Below are positions 16,222 to 25,342 of a stretch of DNA of 56,996 nt, piece by piece (the first letter of the stretch is position 1; the number at the start of each line of letters is the position of its first letter). The stretch is taken from positions 1 through 56,996 of the forward strand of contig CAMLKF010000005.1 of assembly GCA_946480575.1 (NCBI GenBank). The letters run 5' to 3'. The notes under the pieces were generated by a model, which did not search any database, had not been told where the DNA came from, and saw only the letters and a list, made by a program, of their open reading frames with translations. This DNA comes from an uncultured Nitrososphaera sp. (GTDB lineage Archaea; Thermoproteota; Nitrososphaeria; Nitrososphaerales; Nitrososphaeraceae). The position numbers and the translations under genes are program-made.

Positions 16222-16563
16222 TCAAACTATTACTTTTTCGCCCTTGTCAAGCGTGGCGATGTTGAATGCCTGCTCTATGGTCGAGACAAACACGACTCCG
16301 TCTCCGTGCTCGCCCGTCCTAGCTGACTCGATGACTGCCTGCACGACCTTGTCAAGCTGCTCGTTGGGAACCACTATCTCGAACTTGACCCTTGGAAGTA
16401 GGTCGTACGCGACTGGCTGCCCCCTCCACTGTAGATGCAGCTCTCGCTGCTTGCTCCAGCCAGATACTGTAGAAATCGTCATGCCGCCGATCCCCATCTG
16501 CCTCAGCTTCTCCTTCACGACAGGCATCCTCTCGGACCTGATTATCGCTTCTACCTTCTTCAT
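16222..16563 (-). CDS. P-II family signal protein (GlnK/GlnB-like), atypical T-loop
   Basis: 113 residues from MKKVEAIIR at 16563, the standard family start; longer frames run over the divergent gene's promoter. The C-terminal signature TGEHGDGVVFV and the B-loop are conserved. The T-loop reads SGWSKQRELHLQWRGQPVAY: the position of the uridylylated Tyr51 (YRG) is Trp, and the usual QKG is QRE. No ammonium-transporter gene is adjacent. It probably binds ATP/ADP and 2-oxoglutarate and signals by conformation only, with target unknown. Confidence 0.85.
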   Translation of the reverse strand: MKKVEAIIRSERMPVVKEKLRQMGIGGMTISTVSGWSKQRELHLQWRGQPVAYDLLPRVKFEIVVPNEQLDKVVQAVIESARTGEHGDGVVFVSTIEQAFNIATLDKGEKVIV

Positions 16564-16674
16564 CTGGCGACTATTGTTCACCATCAGCCATAAATTGTTA
16601 TTGGCCGGGCAGGCTGGAATGGTAGTTTTATAAAAAATGCTTAAAACACCTTGAGGTGGTGCTAGTAGTACCAC

Positions 16675-18507
16675 TTGAGCAACAAGAAATTCGTCCTTGA
16701 CACCAGCATAATAATTGACGGCGAGATAACCAAGATGCTTGAAGCCGGCGACGTAGAGGAAGGAAGCGAGATAGTCATCCCACTGGCAGTCCTCGATGAG
16801 CTCCAGTCGCAGGCCTCGACTAACAAGGAGCACGGCTTTGTGGGGCTAGAAGAAATAAAAAAGATGCGCGAGCTGAGCGCAAGGAGAAAGATCAGCCTGC
16901 GCTTTGTGGGTCAGCGCCCAGACCTGAACGATATCCGGCTTGCAAAGCACGGCAGGATAGACGCGATAATCAAGGACGTCGCGATGCAGGAATCTGCCAC
17001 GCTTATCACTGCCGACTATGTGCAGGCGCTCGTGGCTGAGGCTCAGGGCATCAAGGCGACGCACATACGGGCTCCCACAAAGACGACAGATCTGGAATTT
17101 GAAAAATACTTTGACGAAAATACAATGAGCGTGCACCTGAAGGAAGGGACCTTCCCTATGGCAAAGCGAGGGAGGCCGGGCACCTTCCAGCTGGTCAAGA
17201 TAGCCCAGGAAAAGAGCACGTACGCGCAGCTGACAAACATCATAAAAGAGGTGTCTGAAGCTGGCAGGGTTACTGGCACCGGCTCTGTGGAGATCAGCAG
17301 GAGCGGCGCGACGGTTATCCAGTTTGGCAATTTCAGGATCGCAATAACCCGCCCGCCTTTCTCAGACGGGCTTGAAGTGACAATCGTCAGGCCGATTGTC
17401 AGGCTCGCCCTTGCCGACTATAAGGCAAGCGAAAAACTGATGGGGCGGCTGTCTGGAAAGGCAGAAGGCATAATCATTGCTGGGCCGCCAGGCTCTGGCA
17501 AGAGCACCCTTGCAAGCAGCCTTGCGCAGTTTTATTCTGAAAGGGGCAAGATAGTCAAGACATTTGAGTCGCCCCGCGATCTGCAGGTGCCAGAAGAAGT
17601 GACACAGTACGGCCCGCTTGAAGGCAGCTTTGAAAAGGCGGTGGACATACTGCTTCTCGTAAGGCCTGATTATACTATCTTTGACGAAGTGAGGCGGGCG
17701 CAGGACTTTGAAGTGTTTGCAGATATGAGGCTCGCCGGCGTCGGGATGGTGGGCGTGGTGCACGCAAGCAGCCCGCTTGACGCCATCCAGCGCTTCATGG
17801 GCAGGGTGGAACTTGGCATGGTACCACACATCCTTGACACGATAATATTCGTTAGGGACGGTAGCATCAAGAAGGTCTATGAACTGAGCCTGACGGTAAA
17901 GGTGCCAACCGGCATGACCGAGGCCGACCTTGCAAGGCCGCTTGTCGAGGTGCGCGATTTTGAAACCGGCGCAATCGAGTACGAGATCTATACGTTTGGA
18001 GAGGAGAACGTGGTAGTGCCGGTGAGTAAGCTTGCCAAAAGCGGCGGCGAGGCTGTGAGGGGTATAAGAAAGCTTGCCCAGTCCAAGATATTGGACTTTG
18101 TGCGCCGGTTTGACCCAAGCGCCGAAGTAAACATCATCTCGGACAACAAGGTACAGGTGAGGGTCAGCAAGGAAGCCGCGCCCCGGCTGATAGGCAAGGG
18201 CGGCGCGACCGTGTCAGAGCTTGAAGAGATGCTTGGAGTAAAGATAGACGTCGAGGCGAAAATCCCGACGCTTGGCAAAGAGATCGAGTTTGACATCAGC
18301 GAATCAGGATCATCAGTCAACATCCTCGTTGACGACGAAGTAGTGGGGCGCACGGTCGATGTCTACGTCGAGGACGACTACATCATGAGCAGCCAGGTGG
18401 GCAAGAAGGCGAGAGTCAAGGTAGACAAGCGCTCCGAGGCTGGAAGGAGCATAGTGAACGCTATACTTGCCGGGCAGGAAATCAAAGTTTTCCTGAGCAG
18501 GCACTAG
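16675..18507 (+). CDS. PIN-domain/secretion-type ATPase/KH-domain protein
   Basis: 610 residues, TTG start at 16675 with a GAGGTGG ribosome-binding site about 14-20 bases upstream. The N-terminal PIN nuclease domain (VLDTSIIIDGE; later Asp in LITADYV) is followed by a PilT/VirB11-like ATPase with Walker A GPPGSGKST (about 271-279), Walker B-like YTIFDEVRR and a His box, then a C-terminal KH RNA-binding domain with RLIGKGGATV (about 504). This archaeal-conserved fusion is probably an RNA-processing or degradation motor. It is divergent from the PII gene. Confidence 0.88.
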   Translation: MSNKKFVLDTSIIIDGEITKMLEAGDVEEGSEIVIPLAVLDELQSQASTNKEHGFVGLEEIKKMRELSARRKISLRFVGQRPDLNDIRLAKHGRIDAIIKDVAMQESATLITADYVQALVAEAQGIKATHIRAPTKTTDLEFEKYFDENTMSVHLKEGTFPMAKRGRPGTFQLVKIAQEKSTYAQLTNIIKEVSEAGRVTGTGSVEISRSGATVIQFGNFRIAITRPPFSDGLEVTIVRPIVRLALADYKASEKLMGRLSGKAEGIIIAGPPGSGKSTLASSLAQFYSERGKIVKTFESPRDLQVPEEVTQYGPLEGSFEKAVDILLLVRPDYTIFDEVRRAQDFEVFADMRLAGVGMVGVVHASSPLDAIQRFMGRVELGMVPHILDTIIFVRDGSIKKVYELSLTVKVPTGMTEADLARPLVEVRDFETGAIEYEIYTFGEENVVVPVSKLAKSGGEAVRGIRKLAQSKILDFVRRFDPSAEVNIISDNKVQVRVSKEAAPRLIGKGGATVSELEEMLGVKIDVEAKIPTLGKEIEFDISESGSSVNILVDDEVVGRTVDVYVEDDYIMSSQVGKKARVKVDKRSEAGRSIVNAILAGQEIKVFLSRH

Positions 18508-18508
18508 C

Positions 18509-18997
18509 CTAGCGAAGGCCGGCAAGCCCTTGGCTCTTGACCAGCCTGATAAATTCTTCAAGCTTTTTGAGCGTCTCGGGATGCAGATAATGCTCGATTC
18601 CCTCCGCGTCCCTGTTGGCAGTGTCCTCGTCCACACCTATCATTTTCAAAAACTCTGCCAAAACGCCGTGCCTGTCATGGATGTTCTTGGCGACTGCTAC
18701 GCCTGACTCTGTTAGGCTTATCCCTCTGTATTTTTCGTAGTTGACGTGGCCGCTCTCGTTGAGGCGCTGGAGCATCTTTGTCACGCTGGGCGAGCTCACA
18801 TTGAGGTAACTTGAAATGTCTACGGTCGTGGCGTAGCCCTTGTGCGCGATAAGCTCGTAAATGACCTCGAGGTAGTCCTCCATGCGGGTCGTCCGGCCCA
18901 GCTTTTGGGCGTTGTGGGCGTCGCGGATGGAATCCAGCCGGCTACCCTTTTTTATAGCTGTCGGGCCTGACTTGGCTTTTATCACTTTTCTTGCCAC
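18509..18997 (-). CDS. DtxR/MntR-family metal-dependent regulator
   Basis: 162 residues: a basic N-terminal tail, winged helix (MEDYLEVIYELIAHKGYATT … VSSPSVTKMLQRLNESGHV) and a metal-binding dimerisation domain (His in RHGVLAEFLKMIGVDED, ANRDAEGIEHYLHPET). It is likely a manganese- or iron-responsive repressor. It is divergent from the rhodanese gene, and a perfect 13-bp palindrome sits between them (19028-19040), a candidate operator that could control both. Confidence 0.88.
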   Translation of the reverse strand: MARKVIKAKSGPTAIKKGSRLDSIRDAHNAQKLGRTTRMEDYLEVIYELIAHKGYATTVDISSYLNVSSPSVTKMLQRLNESGHVNYEKYRGISLTESGVAVAKNIHDRHGVLAEFLKMIGVDEDTANRDAEGIEHYLHPETLKKLEEFIRLVKSQGLAGLR

Positions 18998-19019
18998 TAC
19001 TGCTAGCTCCGATCATAGC

Positions 19020-19040
19020 AATAAATATTAACACTGTTAA
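19020..19040. promoter_or_regulatory. Bidirectional promoter with 13-bp palindrome (candidate MntR operator)
   Basis: AATAAATATTAA (19020-19031) can serve as TATA box for both the mntR-like gene (start 18997) and the rhodanese gene (start 19057). TTAACACTGTTAA (19028-19040) is a perfect palindrome around a central C and overlaps it. The position fits autorepression by the adjacent DtxR/MntR protein. Confidence 0.5.
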
Positions 19041-19056
19041 AAAATCTTGCAGCACC

Positions 19057-19845
19057 TTGATCCTCGCTATCTCCGCAGACCAACTGCGCTCCATGCTGGG
19101 CAACAGGAGCCTCCTGCTAGTCGACACTAGGCCGTTTTCTGGCTACGCCGAGTCGCACATACCGGGCGCGGTCAACATCGACCTCATGCAGTTCCACTGG
19201 ATTGATACCTCAAAGCAAGGCGTGGCGCAGTTCAACAAACAGATGCAGCTCTTGCTTTCAAACATCGGAGTGTCAGCCAACAGGTTCGTGGTGTTTTACG
19301 ACGACGTCTCCGGGCCGTCGGCAGCAAGGGGAGTCTGGCTCCTGCTCTACTTTTCGCATGACAAGGTCGCCATGCTAGATGGCGGGCTAAACAGGTGGAA
19401 GGCGCTTGGATACAAGACAGAGACGAAGACAAACCCGTTTGTCCACTCTAATTTCAGAGGCAAGCCGGACCCGAAGATTCTTGCAGACTCCACTCGCATC
19501 AAGACGGCGATAAAAAGCAAAAAAGCGATCATACTGGACGCGCGCTCTAAAGCTGAGTACGACGGCTCTGCCGTCCGCGCTTCAAGGGCAGGCCACATAC
19601 CGACCGCAGTCAACATCGACTGGAACGGCAACCTTGATCAGGATGTTTTCAAGAGCGCGGAAAAGCTGGAACAGATGTACGGCCGCATCCCAAAGGACGC
19701 GGAGGTCATAACCTACTGCCAAGGCGGCTACCGTGCCGCCAACAGCTTTGTCGCGCTTAAGATACTCGGCTACAAGAACGTGCGCATGTACCTCGGGTCA
19801 TGGGGCGAGTGGGGAAATAAGCCTGACCTGCCTGTCAGTAGATAA
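19057..19845 (+). CDS. Thiosulfate/3-mercaptopyruvate sulfurtransferase (two-domain rhodanese)
   Basis: 262 residues from a TTG at 19057, favoured because the TATA-like element lies 26-37 bases upstream; a start at 18991 would overlap the divergent regulator. It has two rhodanese domains: an inactive N-terminal one (LLLVDTRPFSGYAESHIPGA) and a catalytic C-terminal one (ILDARSKAEYDG … HIPTAVNIDW … TYCQGGYRAANSF). The active-site loop CQGGYRA carries the persulfide Cys. Its 3' end overlaps the SIS gene by 11 bases. Confidence 0.88.
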   Translation: MILAISADQLRSMLGNRSLLLVDTRPFSGYAESHIPGAVNIDLMQFHWIDTSKQGVAQFNKQMQLLLSNIGVSANRFVVFYDDVSGPSAARGVWLLLYFSHDKVAMLDGGLNRWKALGYKTETKTNPFVHSNFRGKPDPKILADSTRIKTAIKSKKAIILDARSKAEYDGSAVRASRAGHIPTAVNIDWNGNLDQDVFKSAEKLEQMYGRIPKDAEVITYCQGGYRAANSFVALKILGYKNVRMYLGSWGEWGNKPDLPVSR

Positions 19846-20761
19846 AATCTGAGCTAACCCTGAGCAGCGATCTGTTCTTCAAAAAGTAGCAGCTTGTTAG
19901 CCTGCGCTTTTGGGCCAACCTGACCACCAACAGCTGTACAAAGAACGTCGGCTGGAGCAGCAATTCAACTTTTTCTTTTTTTCCAAAGTCGACGTAGACG
20001 GACGAATACCCTTCTTGGCAAAGCCTTTCACTCAGGCTGCTGTTGTCGTCGCCCTCTGCGCCCATGACTATTATCCTGTCTCCCCTGCTGACGCTGAACA
20101 GAGGCGAGTGGCAAAACTCTTCGACGGGGTACGCAAATGCCTTTGCGCCAAAAACCTCGTTGAACTTTAGTACGCCATACAGGGATGCAAGGTGGAGCGG
20201 CCCGTTTCCAAGTATTATGTACGAACTACCTCTGCTGCCTATCTTGCCAGCTGCCTTCTCTGCCTGATCCGACGCCTGCCTGTAAATCCTGCCAAGGCTT
20301 GCAGGAAGCCGCACCTGCTTGGTAAGCGAGAGGCATGCAAGTATGCTTGAAGCAAAGCTAATGGTTCCTGCGGTCGTTACCCCTACGCTCCTGTATTTCA
20401 GCTGTATTACTTTGTCACATGATCTTGCCAGCCTGCTTTCTGGTCTTGCAGTGATTGCTGTGGTGGTTCTGGCTCCATGCTTTTTGGCCGCCTGAGCAGC
20501 CATGATGTTGGCCCTGGTGTTGCCAGAGATCGAAACGACGTACATGTTGCGATCGCTTGCTACGGATGGATTCAGAATGACGTCGGTAGGATAGCAGCAA
20601 AGCGCGTGGCCACCTGAAACATACTGGGCAGCAAGCGAAGCGACGTACGAGTCGCCGGCGCCCACAAACAGGCAATTTTCGCTGGCCTTGGGCAGGCCCA
20701 ATTTTGGCAGGTCCTCCACCTGATATTCTATCTCTGCCTGCATTGCCTCTATGGCGTTCAT
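19835..20761 (-). CDS. SIS-domain protein (sugar isomerase/aminotransferase-like)
   Basis: 308 residues with two sugar-isomerase (SIS) domains: the first with CLFVGAGDSYVASLAAQYVS and VVSISGNTRANIMAAQAAKK, the second with YIILGNGPLHLASLYGVLKF and VEEFCHSPLFSV, resembling the isomerase half of GlmS. There is no glutaminase domain. It probably acts on, or senses, a sugar phosphate. It is convergent with the rhodanese gene. Confidence 0.8.
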   Translation of the reverse strand: MNAIEAMQAEIEYQVEDLPKLGLPKASENCLFVGAGDSYVASLAAQYVSGGHALCCYPTDVILNPSVASDRNMYVVSISGNTRANIMAAQAAKKHGARTTTAITARPESRLARSCDKVIQLKYRSVGVTTAGTISFASSILACLSLTKQVRLPASLGRIYRQASDQAEKAAGKIGSRGSSYIILGNGPLHLASLYGVLKFNEVFGAKAFAYPVEEFCHSPLFSVSRGDRIIVMGAEGDDNSSLSERLCQEGYSSVYVDFGKKEKVELLLQPTFFVQLLVVRLAQKRRLTSCYFLKNRSLLRVSSDFIY

Positions 20762-20807
20762 GTCATTATTACAAAATCAGCAGGTTCCAAATAAGTTTGA
20801 AAAAGCC

Positions 20808-21077
20808 TTACTTTCTCTTTTCCTTCAGCTCTCCTTGGCCTTCAATCACTATCATTGTAAGAGTAGAGCGCACCTTGTCAATCCTTCTAACATGCCATGT
20901 TATAGTTTCTCTTAGTTTATCCATGGTATCAGACCTTATCTTGGCAATGATATCATAAACGCCATATACTCCGGAAACCTCGACAGCTTCGGGCAGCTTT
21001 TTCAATTCCTTGATAATCTCTTCTTCCGAACCTAGGTCGCAGTTGATAAGGACGTATGCTGTTGGCATGGCTGCCAT
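20808..21077 (-). CDS. Stand-alone Lrp/AsnC ligand-binding (RAM) domain protein
   Basis: 89 residues matching only the effector domain of Lrp regulators (AYVLINCDLGSEEEIIKELK … VSGVYGVYDIIAKIRSDTMD), with no helix-turn-helix. Such solo RAM proteins form oligomers that bind amino acids or pair with full Lrp proteins. It lies upstream of, and in the same direction as, the SIS gene. A second member is at 53783. Confidence 0.85.
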   Translation of the reverse strand: MAAMPTAYVLINCDLGSEEEIIKELKKLPEAVEVSGVYGVYDIIAKIRSDTMDKLRETITWHVRRIDKVRSTLTMIVIEGQGELKEKRK

Positions 21078-21117
21078 TGCATTTGCTGTGTTATTAAACG
21101 CATCGCAAACTGGCTAG

Positions 21118-22095
21118 CTAGAACTTTTCCTTCGACAGCTTTTTCGCCTTGAGGTAATCCACGAAATAGAACAGGTACGCCCGCTCGCTTACTTTTATGA
21201 TCCACGGTATGAACGACTCATTCTTGCTGCTCTTTTCGCCTATCTCAAAGCCCGAGTCCTCGACAAGCTCACGGAACGACTGGCCGTCGTAGGTCTTTTT
21301 CGGCGGCGGGCCGCAGTTGTAATCGTAGGGGTCTGCGATAATCACGTCGGCATGGGGTTTGAGCAGTCTGTGTATAGCCGCCAGCAGCTTGTCTGCGTCT
21401 ACCAGCTCTAGCAGGTTCAGCGCAAGCACTAGGTCGAACTTGCCGGGGTTGAAGGGCGCGTTCAGCGAGTCAGCGACGCAGAACTCGACGTTGCCACGCT
21501 TTTGCTCGTACATTTTTTTCCTCGCTTCCCGGATGAACGAAAACGACATGTCGATGCCTATCGCAAAGGCGAACTTGTGCGACAGGAGCATCGTGCTGTA
21601 TCCCATCGAGCAGGCCATGTCAAGCGCGACTCCGCCCATCTTGGGGTTGATGCCATAGACTACGCGGTGGTAGACCTCATTTGGCTTAAGGCGCCACCGG
21701 AGTGACTTGAGCAGCCTGTCTTCGGTGGAATGCTCGTACTGCGTCCATCTGTATGGCACGAACCTGCTGCCGCCTTCTTCGTACCTGTCGTTTGCAGCAG
21801 GTTCCGGCGACAGTTTCGAGCTGCTCTCTTTCAAAAACTTCTTCATCTCCTCGCTCTTGCTATCCAGCAGCCACCTACCGTACGTCTGCGACCTGTCTGC
21901 GGCATAGGCGGGAAAGTCTCTGACTACTATCGCCACGCCCTGTATGACTGGGTAGGCCGCGCCACACTTTTTGCACGTGAGGAAGCCTTCAATGCACTCA
22001 TTTTTTCCGTCCATCGCGAGGCTCTCGAGGGTGAGTCGCAACTGCTTTTCCTGGTGGTGCAGGCAGACTAGGTGGTTCGCAAACTGGATCTTCAT
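21118..22095 (-). CDS. Trm112-like zinc finger fused to SAM methyltransferase
   Basis: 325 residues. The N-terminal 55 residues form a Trm112-like zinc domain (LVCLHH … [18 protein letters not shown]). The methyltransferase domain has [17 protein letters not shown] (motif I), [33 protein letters not shown] and [16 protein letters not shown]. The substrate is unknown; Trm112 partners normally activate tRNA, rRNA or protein methyltransferases, so fusion in cis is suggestive. The 21118 end is 41 bases upstream of the RAM-domain gene. Confidence 0.8.
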   Translation of the reverse strand: MKIQFANHLVCLHHQEKQLRLTLESLAMDGKNECIEGFLTCKKCGAAYPVIQGVAIVVRDFPAYAADRSQTYGRWLLDSKSEEMKKFLKESSSKLSPEPAANDRYEEGGSRFVPYRWTQYEHSTEDRLLKSLRWRLKPNEVYHRVVYGINPKMGGVALDMACSMGYSTMLLSHKFAFAIGIDMSFSFIREARKKMYEQKRGNVEFCVADSLNAPFNPGKFDLVLALNLLELVDADKLLAAIHRLLKPHADVIIADPYDYNCGPPPKKTYDGQSFRELVEDSGFEIGEKSSKNESFIPWIIKVSERAYLFYFVDYLKAKKLSKEKF

Positions 22096-22133
22096 GTGCT
22101 TGCCGCATCACGCGGCGACCTCATATAATAATA

Positions 22134-22628
22134 TCAGAGAAGCCCGTCTTGGTGCAGCCTGTCAAGAAGGGGTGCCAGCACGTCGCGCACCTCTTTTTCG
22201 CCAAGCCTGAACTTGGCGACTATGCCAAGCGCGATTGAAAGCATGTTTCTATCTTCCCTTGCGGTGTGCACCTCTGCAGCAAATATGCTAAAGGTCTTGG
22301 CGTTTCCCTGAAGCCACTTCTTCCATGCTCTGGTGCGCTCTGCATTGGCTTCAAGCGAGGAAATCACATAGTCGATGTCTATCCCTTGGTAGTTGTCGAG
22401 CAGGCCCAGCTTGACCATCGGGAGCAGAAGCGTCGCCTCCGGCACTTCTGTATGCACCTTGTTCATCTCTTCAATTACTTCGTCGTTTTCTCCCTCTGTG
22501 TCAATGTTGTCGCCGTAGTGCGGGAACAGGTAGCCAGCAAGGTGCCCGTCCCAGTCGTATATCTTGTAGAGAGTGTCGTCGTACTCTGCCTTCCATGCCT
22601 TGGTCTTGCCGAACAACTGCAGCATCAT
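22134..22628 (-). CDS. Conserved hypothetical protein
   Basis: 164 residues, soluble. Aromatic-rich N-terminus (FGKTKAWKAEYDDTLYKIYD, HLAGYLFPHYGDN), then acidic helices (ENDEVIEEMNKVHTEVPEA) and a C-terminal helical part (GIVAKFRLGEKEVRDVLAPL). No family recognised. The start is ATG at 22628; a second Met follows immediately. It is directly upstream of the Trm112-methyltransferase gene and possibly cotranscribed. Confidence 0.7.
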   Translation of the reverse strand: MMLQLFGKTKAWKAEYDDTLYKIYDWDGHLAGYLFPHYGDNIDTEGENDEVIEEMNKVHTEVPEATLLLPMVKLGLLDNYQGIDIDYVISSLEANAERTRAWKKWLQGNAKTFSIFAAEVHTAREDRNMLSIALGIVAKFRLGEKEVRDVLAPLLDRLHQDGLL

Positions 22629-22776
22629 CTCCTTTCCCAGATATTACTTCTTCTGCAATTCGGTTAATGAACCACTCATCTTCTGAGCCAGAGGTGTCCC
22701 TCTCTTTTCTGTCTGTTACCTGATTTATGACATAGGCTTGTTTTTATTGAAGGCAAGTTTTATTCATGGAGGGACA

Positions 22777-24063
22777 ATGAATCACATAGCCACCTTCACA
22801 GAATCACAAATTCTCGATATACAATCTATTATCCCGTCATGATTTTTTGGAGGTGGTGGCGTCCAGCTCAATGACCTTGTGGTCATGGATCTCGCCGTAA
22901 TCATGTTTGTTGCCGCCATAATGCTTGGCGTGACCGGTAAGATGAAGCAGCCTATGATTATTAGCTACATACTTGCAGGCATACTCATAGGTCCTCATAC
23001 GCAGCCATTCAGCCTTGTTAGTAGCATCAAGACAGTCAATCTGATGGCCGAATTGGGAATCATTTTGCTCCTCTTTGTAGTGGCGATAGAATACCACATC
23101 GCAAAGCTCAGGTCTATCGGGAAAAATGCTGTCGTCATAGCGTTGTCTGAAGCGTTTGGGACGTTTACAGTAGGTTATTTTGTCGGCCAGCAGATGGGCA
23201 TGGCCCTGTTTGATAGCCTCTTTTTAGCTCTCTTAATTTCTGTGACAAGCACGATAATTGTCATCCGTGTGCTGGAAGAGCTAGGCATGATAAAAGACGA
23301 GGCATCATTTCTTCTTCTCAGCGTTGCAGTTATTGAAGACATCATGATTATTTCAATGCTTGCGGTGCTGCAGTCGATTGCCTCGATAGGAAATTTATCG
23401 GTTGGAGAAATTGGAATTCTGGTCGGAGTAGTTGTTGCTTTGATTGGCGGGGCGTTGTATCTTGGTTCAGATAGCGCCACGACTAGTAGATGCGATGGGC
23501 AAGACGAATCAGTACGAGTTGATTTTGATAACAGCCTTGGGGGTCGCATTTGGACTGGCGTTTATTGCCGACCTAATTGGAATATCTGTGGCAACTGGCG
23601 CTTTCTTTGCTGGTATGCTTGTGGCTGAATCCAAGGTCCATACTATTGCCAAGATAATCACAATGCCAGTCCGAGACATGTTTGGTGCGTTGTTTATTGT
23701 CTCTCTAGGAGCGCTTATGGACATCAAGCTGCTTCCCTCATTTATAGTTCCTGCCCTTATACTCATTGCCGCGTCCTTTGCAGCAAAATTGAGAAATGTC
23801 TTTATCCCTGCAAGGGTGCTAGGCCTCCACAAAAAGATATCTGCAAGAGCTGGATTTGGATTATCTGCGTCTGGCGGTGAACTGGCGTGGTCACAGCCAA
23901 GGGAGGCGCCGATGTTGGAACTACAAGCGCATTCCTCATGTCAGTGATCGGATCTATGATGATTATTACGACATTCTTGTCTCCATACCTTATCGAGCTG
24001 GGATGGAAAGCTACTAAATCAGCAACACCGGAACAGAGAGAGGAGAAAAAGAACAGATTCTAG
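22777..24063 (+). pseudogene. Broken CPA2-type cation/proton antiporter (KefB-like)
   Basis: Pieces in different frames rebuild one antiporter. From an ATG at 22777, a TGA at 22840 interrupts the leader before FFGGGGVQLNDLVVMDLAVI. The main membrane part runs to about 23465 (ILLLFVVAIEYHIAKLRSIG, VAVIEDIMIISML). A shift leads to APRLVDAMGKTNQYELILIT and FIADLIGISVATGAFFAGML up to about 23885. A second shift gives TAKGGADVGTTSAFLMSVIG, ending at 24063. The order and motifs match thaumarchaeal Na+/H+ antiporters. One stop and two frameshifts make it non-functional as written. Confidence 0.85.
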
Positions 24064-24165
24064 ATCAGATGAGCAATAGTTGCATCCGCCAAACATCAGT
24101 TGAAATACAGCACGATATGAAATCAGCCGCATGCTCTTAGAACTAACATTTCCGTACGTGATCCC

Positions 24166-24181
24166 TATCGCTAGCGATAGC
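24166..24181. promoter_or_regulatory. 16-bp perfect palindrome upstream of alba
   Basis: CTATCGCTAGCGATAG is a perfect 8+8 palindrome, 69 bases before the alba start and about 40 upstream of its TATA-like element (TTAAATTA, 24221-24228). It could be an operator or a small hairpin at the transcript end of the antiporter relic. Confidence 0.4.
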
Positions 24182-24249
24182 ATGCCGCGTGTATCTCAAT
24201 CGCATTATTGACCGTTGACTTAAATTAGACCCAGCGTTGTATCACCACC

Positions 24250-24573
24250 ATGTCAGAACAACCACCATCACAAGAACAGGCATCACAACAACGCAGAGAA
24301 GGCCCACATGACACAATCTACATCGGCAAAAAGCCACTCATGACATACGTAACGTCAACTCTGATCCAGCTAGCCAATCAGCCAACAGTGACCATCAAGG
24401 CAAGGGGCCTCAGCATAGGCAGGGCAGTCGACGTGTCACAGATCACGCTGAAGAGGATGGAAAACGCCGGATACAAGATAGGCGACGTAAGGATAGGCTC
24501 CGAGACAGTCCAGTCGGAGGACGGCAGGACGAGGAACGTCTCTACGATTGAAATAGAGATAAAGAAGGGCTAG
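24250..24573 (+). CDS. albA: Alba chromatin/RNA-binding protein
   Basis: 107 residues: a Gln/Pro-rich tail of about 20 residues, then the Alba fold with IYIGKKPLMTYVTSTLIQLA, the conserved GLSIGRAVDVSQITLKRMEN and C-terminal strand NVSTIEIEIKKG. The invariant Lys in IGKKPLMTYV is the residue acetylated in Sulfolobus. It binds DNA and RNA as a dimer and is normally abundant. It is a monocistronic gene with its own TATA-like element at 24221. Confidence 0.93.
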   Translation: MSEQPPSQEQASQQRREGPHDTIYIGKKPLMTYVTSTLIQLANQPTVTIKARGLSIGRAVDVSQITLKRMENAGYKIGDVRIGSETVQSEDGRTRNVSTIEIEIKKG

Positions 24574-24640
24574 GCGCTGACCTGCTGTTTCTTTTGCTAC
24601 TTTTTCTTATTATAGCGCCGCCTCCATCTAGGCTTTAGAC

Positions 24641-25252
24641 ATGAGCAGTACGGCGGCCATTTACCTTGCGCACCTGAACCCGATGACAAAGGCGCACGAG
24701 TCGATAATCTCGACGCTCAAGCTGGATTACCGCGTATATGTCTATCCTGTGCGGTTTCTCAAGGACGGGTGGGAAATAAACACCAAGAGCTTTCCTTTTT
24801 CATTCGAGCTCCGCAAGGCCATGGTCGAGTCCGTATTTGGCGATTCAGTCGCCGTGCTGCCTGACTATACGTTCTATGCGCCGTTTGTCAAATACCTGCC
24901 GCCGCTCATATCGTCGCGCTCGTGGGAGCTCCGCAACCAGATAATTGCGCAGACAAAGGAAGGCAGGTTCGTTTCGTACACGGGCGACAAGGCCGAGCGA
25001 CTGATGCTCAAGCTCTATCGGTTCAATCCCCTCAACGCTGCTAGGCTTGAAATTTCAGCATCATCCGTCAAGGAAAAACTTTACCGCCAGGCCGCGGAAG
25101 GCACTGGTGACAATGAATGGCGTAACAAGGTGCCCGCGACAGTGGTTGAGATCATCAAAAGGAACTGGGATGTCGTGGACAAGTTTGCTAGAATGGAAGA
25201 CAATACCATGCGGGTCATGGGCATGAAGTTTCCAAAGGAAGGCTACAAGTAG
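24641..25252 (+). CDS. Nucleotidyltransferase-fold protein (cytidylyltransferase-like)
   Basis: 203 residues. The start AAIYLAHLNPMTKAHESIIS parallels the nucleotidyltransferase signature (G-x-F-x-P-x-H-x-G-H), with both His present but the Gly/Phe replaced, and near the end LEISASSVKEKLYR parallels the ISGTxxRxxL motif. It probably transfers an AMP or CMP moiety, but the altered first motif leaves activity open. It stands alone between alba and a small gene. Confidence 0.6.
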   Translation: MSSTAAIYLAHLNPMTKAHESIISTLKLDYRVYVYPVRFLKDGWEINTKSFPFSFELRKAMVESVFGDSVAVLPDYTFYAPFVKYLPPLISSRSWELRNQIIAQTKEGRFVSYTGDKAERLMLKLYRFNPLNAARLEISASSVKEKLYRQAAEGTGDNEWRNKVPATVVEIIKRNWDVVDKFARMEDNTMRVMGMKFPKEGYK

Positions 25253-25342
25253 TTGATAATAATAATAATATTCTTCAGTTATATGTTATGAATGGGACAT
25301 AAAACACAATCATGTAAAACAATATTGTTCGGATATCATTCA

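Noticed and set aside
16564..16833. Extended start of the PII gene
   Set aside because: The extra residues run over the TTG start and promoter of the divergent PIN-ATPase gene; MKKVEAIIR is the standard family start.
22840..22842. In-frame TGA of the antiporter as selenocysteine
   Set aside because: No selenocysteine machinery is expected in this lineage, no hairpin signal is seen, and two further frameshifts break the gene.
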